A stretch of DNA of 64,000 nt from Cotesia glomerata (Eukaryota > Arthropoda > Insecta > Hymenoptera > Braconidae). A program made the position numbers and the translations under genes. Of the stretch, positions 22,201-35,100 are shown in pieces (the first letter of the stretch is position 1; each line of letters opens with the position of its first letter). The DNA lies in the NCBI RefSeq assembly GCF_020080835.1, contig NC_058163.1, positions 11,573,113 to 11,637,112 of the forward strand, in the 5' to 3' direction. A model generated the notes under the pieces. It had not been told where the DNA came from, did not search any database, and saw nothing but the letters and a program-made list of their open reading frames with translations.

Positions 22201-24678
22201 TTACATAAATGTCTGATCATGCTGCTCATGAATTGTAGTTGATCGACGTGATTGAATTATACCTGATTGATGATTGTATAATTCTCGCATGAGAGAATCT
22301 TTCTCTTGTTCAAGCAGACTAATTTTATAGTTTTGCTTATTTACTTCCTATTATAAAATTAAATAACAACATTTAAAAATGTTAATTAATGGGATATTTT
22401 CGGGTAGATTTCATAAAATTGTATTTGTTCTCATGATGATCTAATTACATTGCATCATAATATGTTTTAGTAAGTTTTATAAATCTCAAAAATTTTATTG
22501 GTTGACAAACTTAGAGATTAATTTAAGCATTCAAATTCCTAAAACCGATGAAACACTACGTTCAATGGTGTATTATTTTTATGTTTTTGTTTAAAAATGT
22601 ATGAATGATATGTTTTCAAGCTCTAAAAGCCTATTAATGACTTTATCAATTTTATTGAGTTTAAAAGCTACTCAAATAACTTAAATTTTGTGGACAATAG
22701 TTCATAATATCATTTATCATTTTAAAACTTTATCAATTCGAAAACTTATCTTTTGAATTATTTCGATCTAACTTTAACATGTACGGTAATCGGAAAAGAT
22801 AGATCCACCAATATTATTCCGAATACTATTTTCCTGACAACAGATCATTTGAAAAAGAACATGTTCGTTAATATTATGACCAACACTATTTTCTTTAAAA
22901 AAAAAAAAAAAAAGATACCTAAAATAAATCATCTTCCCTATTTTTATTTACAACACTATTATCTTGAGCTATTATTTCAGGATTTATTTTTTTCGAGTTA
23001 ATTTTTTCTAGAATTCAAAATAAACATAATAATCAAATAAATTCAGAAATTAAAATTTCATTTAATATTCAGCTAGCAATAGCCACTAAATGATTGCATA
23101 TAATTTTCAACAAGTAACGATAAAATCGCTTGATTACTTTGGAAGTTGTGATTTTTAAAAAATTCCAACGCATTAAAACCTATGAATTTTAAGTAATTCA
23201 ATATAAACAAATAAATTTACTTATAGAAAAAAAAAAAATAATTAATATTATGAAATCTACCTTTTAGTTCAGCGACCAAATAATTTTTTTTTCTTACCTC
23301 AGTTAATCTGCAGTTTTGATGCTTTAATCGTGATAGTATATCTTGATTTAGTTGTGGCGAAGATCGATTCAAAAATGCTAAATTCATGTGGAGAGGAAGA
23401 CCACCTCTTTCCCAACTGTTTATAAGAGCTGCTAAATGACGATTCACTTCAAGAATACGTGCACGTTGTAGTTCTAAACGTTCCTGTTGAGCTTCAGTCC
23501 ATTGTTCCTGTATGAAGTAAAAATGATTTTATTCACCACTTATTACTTTCAAAGTGTACTTTCTTCATTTTTACCACATAAGAAGCCATTTCGCCAAGAT
23601 GCTTTATTTTGTCTTGAGTTGTGGAAATTTGTTGTAAGTACCAATCTCTAGCTTTATCAATAGCTCCAAAACCTTGAAGCAACATGTCTTTTTCTTCTTC
23701 AATCTGTTTTATTCTTTTCATCTAAAATTGAAATTATTATAAAAATTAGTTGTAATATATGAAAATAAATTAAAATTAAAAGTAATTCATTTTATTAATT
23801 TGTTAGATAGTAATTTGAATAGTTAATGATTTAATAAAAGTGTTTATTTATACCATATTATAATCAATGCCATTTTGCAAAGTATGCCTTCTAGACTCTT
23901 TTTTCCTGGAGATACTTTTTTTTTGAGCAATTCCAAAATGATTAGATTGCGTTTCTATCAATTTTGTATCTCTTATATTTTTTTGAGACTTTGCTAAACT
24001 TGTGGCGTCAACATTATAGTTTGTATTTGATGCTTGTTTTTTTTGAGGGCATTTTTCTTCGTTTAACATCAGTCCAACCTGCCAATTATGCAACGTTGTT
24101 CTTATTTCTAATTTGTCAAAATTACGATCAGTGTTAAATATACGGCCTTCAGTAGCAGCACCAGTTCTCGGAGGTTTTGGAGGGCCAAATATTTTGACAG
24201 TTTTTATATCAGTAGTTGATCTTCCTTTAGACATATCTAACGAAACATTTCGTGGATCTTTACGTGATTCCGATAATTGAGGCATGCTAAATGTACGTTG
24301 CTGTAATATAGCATTGTTGGGTCGTATGGTGGCTGTATTTGAAGATGTCACTAAATTTTTTATAGGATTATTTATTTTCGAATTTGACACCGAAAGAGGT
24401 GCTATAAATTGACCTTGATTATTTACAGACTCAATACCGTTTTGCTTTTGTTGCAAACATATTTTTAAACCAGAGCAAAAGCGTTCGAATGTTAATAATC
24501 CATCGGGTGAAGTGAACTTTTTTAAGTTTTCAAGCACATCTTTAGGTAATTCTTGCGTCCCATCATGTTGCCATCGTTTTTCGATGTCTACATATTTGAT
24601 AAATCCAGTGTTTTCATGGTCCATAATCCCAAATAATATTCGCATAGCACTAATAAAGCTTTTTGGAAGTTCATCCAT
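22201..24678 (-). CDS. SAPCD2: Suppressor APC domain-containing protein 2-like
   Basis: Four coding exons on the minus strand: 23,854-24,678, 23,575-23,721, 23,298-23,507 and 22,201-22,347, totalling 442 residues. Residues 1-80 (MDELPKSFISAMRILFGIMD...GFIKYVDIEKRW...LLTFERFCSGLK) match the EF-hand-like suppressor-APC domain at the N-terminus of SAPCD1/2. The middle is a low-complexity serine/asparagine/lysine linker with a PPRTG-type proline site. Residues about 276-440 are a predicted coiled coil (MKRIKQIEEEKDMLLQGFGAID..., EEQWTEAQQERLELQRARIL-type). Vertebrate SAPCD2 regulates spindle orientation and apical polarity through LGN; that role is only inferred here. The ATG exon starts at a 3' splice site at 24,700 and the frame is open up to it, so an upstream exon (coding or not) must exist and was not found. 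The last exon could also be spliced at its GTAAGT, giving another C-terminus. Confidence 0.8.
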
Positions 24679-24700
24679 TTTTAACGATTGCACTTGTGCC

Positions 24701-27700
24701 CTATTTTTTAAAAATATTATTTATTTTTCTTAACTTTTAAAATGCTATAACATACATAAAAATATTGCGAATGATTGTAAAGAATATTTTTTACGATATC
24801 GCAAAAATACATCGTAATAAATATTTATAAATGTGTAATATTACAGGATACTTTAATACTTCCATATTTAAATGAATACTTCACTTAAAAACAAACTTGG
24901 TTTTAATGTTATTTTTACGTTGAGCATTTTAGTTTACAGCCGTTTATTGACTTTCGAGAATGACAACTTGTAAAGAATCAAAAAGGTGATAATTGGACAA
25001 ATAGTTTTTTTTACGCTCAAATACTTGTGAGTGTCATCTTAAAAATTTATTTGAAAATAGAACCTTATATGTAACAAAAAGAGAAGGCACTTTAGGTTTC
25101 CTACTAATTGATGATAGAAACTTGGGGCCAGGCTATTAATGTCTGATCTGAATCTGTATACTGTATGCTTACTGTACTAATTTTAATAACAAGTGAGTTC
25201 AGGCACATAAATGAGGCCCCTAGTGGAATTTTTCGAAAAGACTAAAGAAATAGGGACCGAGAAAGGTGACTATGATGCCATCTGCTGAAAAAAATTTCAA
25301 GCATCATGCTGACAGTAGTATATTTAAAATCGCGAAATTCACCAGTAACAAATATATATGTATATTACATATGTGACTCACAGAACGTACAGCACTTTAT
25401 CGTACAACCCAAATCACCTTTTAAAACCGTCTAGTAATTTCAAAACGAACTGATATAACTAATAAAAGGATAGTATTCGTTTAAAATATTTTATTATAAA
25501 ACTATGGTCAGTTAAATCATATAAAAATAGATTAAAAAAAAAATGAGCTTATTAACAATAACAACAAAAAAAATTTGAAAAACGGTTGATTTTGCAGGCT
25601 GTCTCTAAAAATTTCCGCTATATTCGATGTCAGCCCGCTCAAAAAATATTCAATTACGAAATTTTAAGCTCTCTTTTAGCTTAAAAACACAAATTTTATA
25701 CATTTTAGAGCTCGAAAATCTCGAGGTTGAGAAAAATTTTTTTTGACAATTTTGAATTGTGATATCTCCCAAACAAACCAACCGATTTTGATGCGGTTTG
25801 CAGCATTCGACGTCATTTTTTTTGCACAGTCAAATAAAGAAGAATATACCCTACACTTCTCTCTCGGGAACATCTCTGAAACTATTCGACCGATTTTGAT
25901 GTATGCATGGTCTGCAACATTCGACGTTGTTTTTTGAGGTTCAGAGCTGATCAGATTATTAAAGTGATTGGTACAGCAGTTCAAAATTTATTCCAAAAAA
26001 AAATTTTTTCAAAAATTTTATTTCATAGTTTCCTCAATATTTATCGTCCTAAATTGGTTCAACTTTATATGAAATCCAAGGACAATAGAACTCTTTTGAT
26101 ATCGCAAACTACATTTCGATCGGTCTAAGCCGTTCAAAAGTTATGAGTTTACACATACACACACAGATCAAGACATTCTCATGTGAATAACCAGAATAGC
26201 TTAATAGGAACTCAAAACACGGAGATATGATAAAAACTCGATTTTCGAAAATCAATCTATTTTGTTTATACATTTGTTTTCGTTTTCATTTTAGTAGAAT
26301 AAAATAGAAATGTCCATCATTTTTAATAATGTGCATTTTTCAGTAAAAATTTTACATCATTTTTATTTGCACTATTTTGAAACAGTAAAAAATTAACACC
26401 GCGAATAATATAAATAATATATAGTATACTTTTTATGTTAGTTGATAAGCTATCACGATACAGTTAAAAGTTTGATACAGATTTTTTTATCAGTACCTGT
26501 AAAAAATATTTAAAAAAAAAACATTTTATGTGTCGGTATCCATACTAATTTCAGAAATGTTCACAGTACCACCACGTATCCAAGTAAGCTTCTGAGTTGC
26601 GCTGCTCTTTATGAAGTAGGAAAAAAAATGTTTGTGAAGCGCTATTCTTTGAACAAAATATAAAAACCTTCGTTGAATTGATTATTGATCAAATTAAAAG
26701 ATTAATAATTTATTTCATGCACCTGTAACCGATAAGTGTTATTTAAAAAAAAAAAAAAAAAACAGATTTTATAATGATTTACGAAAAGAAAAAGAGTATA
26801 TCAGAAATTTTCAAAAATAGAAACAAAACGGAAATTATAATCATTACATGGTTAAATTCAAACTTAAACTTTATTTAAAGAATATAAGTTTATATGGTAA
26901 CAACAAAGAAAAATCGAAAAAAACTACAGAACTAAGTAACTTATCAGTTACATCATGATAACAAAGTAAAAAGTATAAATCTCTAATAAATTTTTCTAAA
27001 CATGACTCCTTGAACGAGAATTACGAATACATTCTCTACTTTAAAGTAGAGAAATCATTAGTATTATTGAAATCACTCAAATCTGAAATAATTAACTTTC
27101 ATAATAAATAATAACTATTTTTCACTCTTTTTAAATGATTTCACTGATAAAACGGATAAAAAAAAATCGACATTACTATAAAACCAATTATTTATGGTGA
27201 TTAATACAGTAGGTAATTTTTAAACTGGTAAATGTTCAAAAATGTCTAAAACATTTCAAAATTTTTTTTAATTATGTTTTTGCGGCGAATAGTAGTGTCC
27301 GGTCAATACTAGCGTCGCAGATCATAATAGTGGGGATAAAACGGAACTTTTCTACCGTAGATCAGACATTCAATTATATATAGAGTCATTAAACTTTTTA
27401 ACTGCAAAATTTTGTCATTCATTTAGGTAGTTTTTTAAAATAGCTATTGATATCAATTAAAATTAAAATCAGATTTTGATCATACTTTAGTCAAAATGAA
27501 CTTTGAAATATTATTTATGTATACGTAAAAATATTTAAAAAATATCACCATTCACTCCTTCTTATTTTCATACGTGAAAACATTACTTTATTATTATTGA
27601 TGTTATAAAACCGATTAATTTAAATCAAATAATTATTCTGAAGGCATAGGATTTACAAACGTACGTGTCATCAGACACGTAGATTTCATTTAGAACTCGT

Positions 27701-27844
27701 CAAATAGTCATTGACCCAGCAATTAATATCAATAATATTAAGTATTATTGAAAAATAATTTATTTTGTTAAATTATTATTTTGAAAGAATTAAACCGAAT
27801 TAATTAAAAACTAAATATCTTGATAAGTGTTTAACAATAAAAAG
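24701..27844. other. Large intergenic region with interspersed repeats
   Basis: No gene is supported. About 25,590-26,260 is repeat: CCGATTTTGATGCGGTTTGC and GCAGCATTCGACGTC recall the family at 1,440-1,710, and it ends with CACATACACACACAGATCAA...AACTCAAAACACGGAGATAT, the CA-repeat family of 9.5 and 12.5 kb. Short open frames at 25,676-26,128 on both strands are by-products of this repeat. The remainder is A/T-rich. The SAPCD2-like gene promoter should lie near 24,700-25,600. Confidence 0.5.
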
Positions 27845-28013
27845 GACCGCCTTTTTCAGAGAGGGGATTCCGAAAATAACGTCACTGCGTCGTTTCGTCC
27901 GATAGAGAGGGAATCTCCTGCGTGAAACTGGCGCAAGGGCTTTGCAGTTAGAGAGCCGGTAGCCCTCGAACCTATAAGTGAGCTATTACCAAGGCTTTCC
28001 CTGAATAAGAAGG
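27845..28013 (+). promoter_or_regulatory. Candidate promoter / non-coding first exon of the Futsch-like gene
   Basis: An island of balanced base composition with many CpG dinucleotides (ACGTCACTGCGTCGTTTCGTCC, split here as motif CGTCACTGCGTCG) in otherwise about 80% A/T DNA. It has an initiator-like TTGCAGTTAG and ends in a donor-like AATAAGAAG|GTATTC near 28,013. It is 1.2 kb upstream of the first Futsch-like coding exon on the same strand. That coding exon is preceded by a 3' splice site (GACATGACAG at 29,174-29,183), as expected if a leader exon is spliced to it. Assignment is by inference. Confidence 0.45.
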
Positions 28014-29109
28014 TATTCTAGAAAAAACAAAAAAAAATTTAACAAGACATTTTGTAACTTTGGTTGATATTTTTAAACATTTTTTGTTATGAGATTAGTG
28101 GATATCCTTTTATAATTTTGTATTCAATTACTGTAATAATCACCTAATTGTTAGATTTCTTCAGAAGTGCTATTGAAAAGAAAATAAGAATTGATAAGAA
28201 TTGTTAATTGATTGAATATTAAGTATTAGTGGTTAAATAAATTTTTTTTCGTTTTTTTTTTTTTATGAAAAAGATTTTGAGCATTTTTCTCTTTTCTTAT
28301 CCAGAAGAATAAAAGTTAGAAGGTAAGTAATAAAATTATGGATTTTTTTAATTATCCTTTTACGTTTTTCTGAATAGCTTTAATTGAAATTTTAATAAAT
28401 TGAAAAACTTTCACTTACTTTTTCAATGTTAGAGAGAGAGCTAGTTTTGTTTCAAGATGAAATAAAAAATTATTTTCGAGTGATGAATATCGGATTATTT
28501 AAAAAAGATATAGTTAAACCTGAAAAAAATCAATACAAATGCCGCGTCCAAATAATTTTTAGTATTACAAGTGAAATTTAATTTGAAAATTTAGCTTGTT
28601 GGATATAGGAGGGGTTGTTACTAAGGGCTATAATGTGACATGAGTCTATAGTCAGAAGTTGAATAAATCATCAAATAATATAAGAATTATACGACTAAAA
28701 TTTAGTATCTTTTACGAATTTTTAATTTTAAAAATGAACATTCTCAATCATAGTAGATTTTAGCAATTAATTTAATAAAATTCCGGAATTCAACAAAAGT
28801 CAACTTCAATGCAATAATTAAAGTGTCAAAATGTTTTATTATTAATCATATATAATGACGACGATCAATATAATTTTTAAATATAAATGATTAAAAAAAA
28901 AAAAAAAAAAAGAACATCAGATTTCTACTTATTAGTTTTGTACTTAAGTTAAATTGCATTTTTTCTTTGCTCAAATATATTAGCTGTTTTAAATATGTAT
29001 AAAAATTTCGATTTCCAATACTTTTACGACTCAATTTTTCGAAATAAAAACTCGTATCAATTAATTTATTACTCATAATTTAAATTAAGAGATTTGAGGT
29101 TATTATCTA

Positions 29110-29140
<31 letters not shown>

Positions 29141-29183
29141 CATCCAATATCTGTAATCATTGAAACATTGATGACATGACAGA
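28014..29183. other. Presumed Futsch-like leader intron
   Basis: A/T-rich, with pure A runs at 28,892-28,911 and 29,110-29,135. CTTATCCAG|AAGAATAAAAG...AGAAG|GTAAGTAA at 28,293-28,322 has the form of a tiny exon between good splice sites, but nothing else supports it. No gene. Confidence 0.35.
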
Positions 29184-29193
29184 TATTTACATC

Positions 29194-32100
29194 ATGGATT
29201 CCTTCGAAAAAACGATAGAACGTAAAGAAGAAAGTCCAGTATTAAATCAAACTACAAATGATCCTGATGCAATGGCTATCGATACAACAAATATGATTTC
29301 AACAACTCCTGGATTTCATCAACATCCACCACCTTCACCTCTTAGTGGATGTTATCTTTTGGTTGTGCTTCCTGAGCCACATGCCATCCAACATAAGGAT
29401 TTTATTCTTGATAAACTTTCCAAAGGTAAATTTATTTATCTATCAATTTTTAAACTGAATGAATCACTCATAATACTCATGATTAATCATTATTCAAAAG
29501 TTTGAATTTTTTAAGTCGTGTTTGACAGTTATAATTCCTTAAGTATTGCAAGAGTCAGTAAGATGTACAACAATCGCCAAAATAAGCTACTTTACTGCCA
29601 CATTTAAAAGTGGTATGATAAATCTATATTTATCATGGTATTCGGTCGTTCCCCTTAAGCTCTATCACGTATACATTTTTTTTTTTTCGTTTACTGTACT
29701 CTTTGAGAATTTTCAGACGTTATTATTTTGTTTTAAACTTGGCCGTGAAATATCTTCAGAGAATTCCTGGAACAGAGCAATCTTCCTTTTCTAAAATTCA
29801 TATTTTATTTTTTATTTTTTATCTTGATGAATACATATTATCTTTTTAAACTAATAAAAATAAAATCGTTGAGCAATTTTTTCAAAAATCAGTATGACAT
29901 GAAAAAAATTATATATTTGTCAAAATTAAACTATTTTACTGAGGGCGGATCCTGTGACGTCATAGTTACCGCACCCCCTGTCACGTGGTTCTTTGCGGCT
30001 TGAATCGATCGGCGCTTATAACTGCTTTCAATTCAATAAAAATAAATAAGTGTGTATACAATATATGTAAAAACACAACTTCATTATTACTAATATATAT
30101 AAATATTATTCTAGGATTTTTGTCTTGGGATAAAGAAAATTGCCATGTTGATTTAGAAAAGGAATTAGAAGCTTTAGTTGCACAATCACCCGAAGGTGAA
30201 GAAGCTAGAAACGGTAATTAAACAATCAAATACTAAGCACTTTACAAGACGTATAATAATTTTTATCAAAAATAAACATAAAAAAATTATTTCTCAGGGG
30301 AACGGTTGATTCAGTATGCAACAGAGAATCTTGTTACTGAAATTTTAATTCATCCACAAACTAATACATTATTACAGTGTATTAGAAATCTTTTAGCAAG
30401 CTTTACAAAGCATCGTCATATCATTCACGCTGGTTATACGTTTAGTGAAAATGGTTCCTGGATACTGCAGGTTTGTTTTTTACTTTTTGTATAATAGGGT
30501 AAAATAAACCAGTAACTTTCTTTTACTATTATAAATAAATAAAGCATTATTATTTATATGATTAAGAGAATAAATAAAATTTTGTTTCTAGGGTATTTAT
30601 ATGATAAAATAGAGTTTTTTTTAGTAAAATTCAGTATCACTAGAAAGATCAGATCAAGATCTGAATTTATGCATTTTCAAGATTTATTTATTTATTTTGT
30701 TTTGAACATGTGAATGTGAATGTATGTTAAATATCAAATTCATATAATTTTATTAATCCATATAATTAAGAGGATAAGGAAAATTTTTACGGGCATATAT
30801 TCATTTTAAAAGGTATTTTTATTATTCATTTTGATGATATCAAAAAGGTTTTGACGTGAATTTGTGACTTTTCACGATTTTATTGGTGACAATCAATTTT
30901 TATGTTATTTTTGAAACATTTTCAAATAGCATTGGTTCTATAAATTTATTCCGTCACATTTTTCATTAAATTATTGGTAACTGATAACTGATATACCAGT
31001 ATATGATCACTCCATGTATTTGTAGATTTATATTTTTAAATATAGGTATACAAATACATGGAGTGATCATATACTGGTACATGATCATCTATTGGGGCTT
31101 TTACCTTATTTTAATTAAAAATATTGAAAAATCACTAGCCCCTTTCATTCATAAGTCGTAATCCTCGACAATCACATATTGTGTGCAGGTTGATAGTTAT
31201 TATTATTTATTTATTTATTATATTATCTATTTTTTTTCAATATTACTACACATGACTTTTATTCTTTTACTGACAAATGCATTGATATTGATAGGATGGA
31301 ACCTTCAGCTTGGCTGATTTTTTTGATGCATTTAATGAGCATGACGTGCAACGAGTACTTCGAGCTTATGAGAATAATGTGACAATTGACATAAGCTGTG
31401 CTGGAATTGGTGAATGGTCTACAGAACGATTATCTCAAGAACCTTCTACTCGGTAATATTTTGTTTAACTGAAACTTATATGTCTGCCCTAATTCAAAAT
31501 ATAGTAATTGTAGTTCCTGACATTTTTACGAATTTCCAGACTTTACAAAATTTATACAAGACTTTAAAAATAGAAAAAAGTTTATACTTTAACAGGCGAG
31601 ACCATCTTTTTCTCGCTTTGCTCTCACGGAGTTCAACGGAACTATCTCTGTCGCACTCCCAACAGCAGAGCAATTGCAGTTTCGATTGGTTTCACGAAAC
31701 GAATGAAATTTTTGAAAAAAACGCTTTGTGGTGAAATAGTTTATTAAATTATCTATTATCTCTAAAAACGTTTTTTCAAAATTTCCATTCGTTTCGCTAA
31801 GCCGATTGAAACTGCAATCACTGGTCTCGGCTGTTAAATTAATTAAAAATTTAATTCATGTAAGAATATGTATTAATACAAAATTTTCAACAAATAAAAT
31901 TATGAGATTACTCCCTTGAAGTAATAAAAAATATAACAATACCCAAAAAAATAGGTCTAAAAATTTTGCAGTTACTGTGTTTTGAAATGGTAGAGCAGTA
32001 TATTCCATATTACTGAACAAATTAATAATTTTTTTTATTTATTTAGCTCATGTAGGATCCGTTTAAATCCCGAAGATATATTATCAACAAGATTACCAGC

Positions 32101-35100
32101 GATTACGAGCTTTATTAATTATATAGAACAATATTTAGTTACACAAACATTAGCTCAGTTAATGCAGCCATCTGATGTAGTTGGTAATATCCGATTCAGT
32201 CATCCGACACTTTATGTCTTCCCTGGTGGTCAAGGTGATGCAGCTCTTTTCGGTATAAATGGCTTCAATATGTTAGTCGACGGTGGTTTTGCTAGAAAAT
32301 CATGCTTTTGGGATTTCACAAGACATTTGGATCGACTGGACGCTGTTCTTTTTACAAGAGTAAATAATAGTAATATCGGTGGTATGTCCAGTTTTCTTCG
32401 TAAGAAAAAAGAGACACAAGTTTACCCTCAAATTGGACATTTTTTTGGTAATATATTCGAAAGCAAGCAGTTACGTTCATCTGATGATAACAAAGACGAT
32501 GATCCCCTTATTATCAGCCTTATTGATCTTGGACAAGAACTTGTTACAAATTTAAAACATATTCATTTACGTCCCCATCTCTGTTATAGAAGGCAGGATC
32601 CGATAAATCTGTATCATAAAGTTGGACATGGCACGTTAGATATGTATGTCTTGAGTCCAGTGAAAGACAGTCGAGAAGTGAAAGAGTTTTTATCAAAATG
32701 GACTGCTGCTGACCATAAGCTTTTTGCTGATTCACATAAGAAAGACTCAAATAATTTTGCATTTCCAATTAGAAATATGGTTTCTATCTGTGCTTTAATA
32801 GTTTGGCAACCTGCTAACCCTGAAGATACTATTACAAGAATTCTTTTTCCTGGAAGTACTCCACAACATATAATTTTTGAAGGTATCGAACGATTGAAGC
32901 ATCTTGAATTTTTGAAGCATTCAACATGCTCTGCCAAAAATTTATCACCTGCTGTATCTCTAGCTACATTAAAGGAAAAATCTACAAAACTTAAAATGAA
33001 CCAAATTGACAGAGAAATAAAACGGACAAATGAAACAAAAATCACTAAACGTGAAACATCGGAAGTTAAAGTATCAAAAATAGAAAGTCAATCGCAGAAG
33101 CAAGAGACTAAAACTAAAAAAACAAGTGACTTAGAAATTAAAAAGGTTGATAATACAAAAGAATATTCGAAAACAATGATTGACTTGAAAGAATCAAAAA
33201 AAAACGAAAAAGATATTAAAGACATGAAAAAAGAATCAAAAAAAGATTCGCAGAAAGAAAGTGAAGGAAAGAAATTTGAAATAATTAAAACTAACGAAGA
33301 AGATAAAAATATCGTAAACAAAGAATTAAAACGAAAAATAGAACGAAAAAAACAAGACCCTAAAGATTTGAAAGAAATAAAGATAACACCACCAGTAGGA
33401 AAAATCGAAAATAAATCTGAATCTACAAATAAAAAGATGAAAATTTCTACATCAAAAAAACCTTTAACTGGATTACCCACTAAACCAGAACTTCTAAAAA
33501 CATCAATGCCTAAAACCACCAGCAAACCTTCTGCGAAGCAAATATATCCACCTGCAAAAAGTACTAAAGATGCAAATAATAGAAAAGTTTTAGAACAAAA
33601 AAATATAGAAAAAATAACTTCTAAACAAAAGCCGTCTCCACCAGTTGCTCCAACTGAAAAGAAACCTGTTATTCGTCGCATAAAATCAACTTCCAGCCCC
33701 AGTAAAAATCGGCTACCAGGAAGCCCAATGAAAGTAGCAAAAGTTACTTCTACAGTACCTATGAAACTAGAAAAAGATGCTATTAAAAAAAAACTTAAAA
33801 TTGAAACAGAAGCAGCTGATTCATCAACAGTATCAACATCATCAGTTGTTGATATGGATTCAATGAAATTTGTTGATAAATGCTTAACTGAAAAATCTGA
33901 AGACATGTCGCTTGATTCTATTGAGAATAAAGTTCTTGCTGATCTTAAAGAGGAACGACAAGTTGTTGAAGAAATTGAAGCTGTGTTGCAAAAAGCTGAA
34001 AGGATAGAGAATACTCGAGATAATCTTATAAAAGATAAGCATGGCGTTTCAGAAGATACCGGAAAAAAATTTGAAGATTTGACTGAAGATGATGTGACTG
34101 TAGAAATGGATGAAATACCAAGAAAATCGACTTCTCGGAAAGCTAGTCAGGAACTTACTGAAGAAGATGAGTATTTAATTATTGAAAAAGAAGAAATGTA
34201 TACGGAAGATTCTGTTCATAGTGGAGAAACAGAGCATAAGCACTTCTTAGATGTTGTTCAAACAGAAAAAAATCTTGTCCATGATTCGTTTACTAAAGAA
34301 ATAGAGGATCAAGAGATTGTTCGAGATGATAAAGAAGATGATCACAATGATGATGATGATAACTACCCTTCTGATCATGTTGGTAATGAAGGTTATATTG
34401 ATGATGATGATAATGATGATGATGATGATAACGATATTGATGATGAAAATGAGGATATTGAGGATGAAGAGGATGATGGTGATGATGATAATGTATTAAA
34501 AAAGGATAAGGAAAATGACAAAGATGACAAAGAACGAGAGAAAAATAAAGAAGACAGAGTGGATAACGAATACCACAAAGGCACTGAAAAAGACACTGTG
34601 ATTGAGAAAGGAATTGTTGAAGAGCAAGAAAAAAGTGACAAAAAAATACATGACGATTCTGAAATTGAGAAAAAAGAACAGCAAAGCACAAGTATTTCTG
34701 TTTCTAAAGATAAAAAATTAGAGGAAGAAAAAATAAAAGGAGTTATTTCAGCTACTACAGATATAAATTCGAAAAAAGGTACACATAAAGAGTTAGTTGA
34801 AACAGATAGTGAAGTCGTAAATAAAGAACCATCAAGTTCAAGTCCAGAGAAATTGAATTTGGAAAGAAAAGTAAAAATTGACACTGATTCAAAACCAGAG
34901 ATAGAAAAAGAGACTCAGATTCGAGAGAAATTCGAAGAATCACTAGAGAGAGTCTCAACTTTGGAATCTGGAGCCACTACAACAGCACCGACTTTACCAG
35001 AAGATGAGCGAATCTCTATTGAAGGTATGAAACCAACTTCTTCAGAGATTATTAAACAAGGAAAAGCCGAGGACATAAAAAAAATAGAAACTTTTGCCAA

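Noticed and set aside
28891..29076. Antisense 61-codon frame with poly-Phe end
   Set aside because: Translation of an A-run in A/T-rich intron DNA.
34293..34884. His- and Ser-rich antisense frames
   Set aside because: Shadows of the GAT-rich acidic run of the Futsch-like exon.
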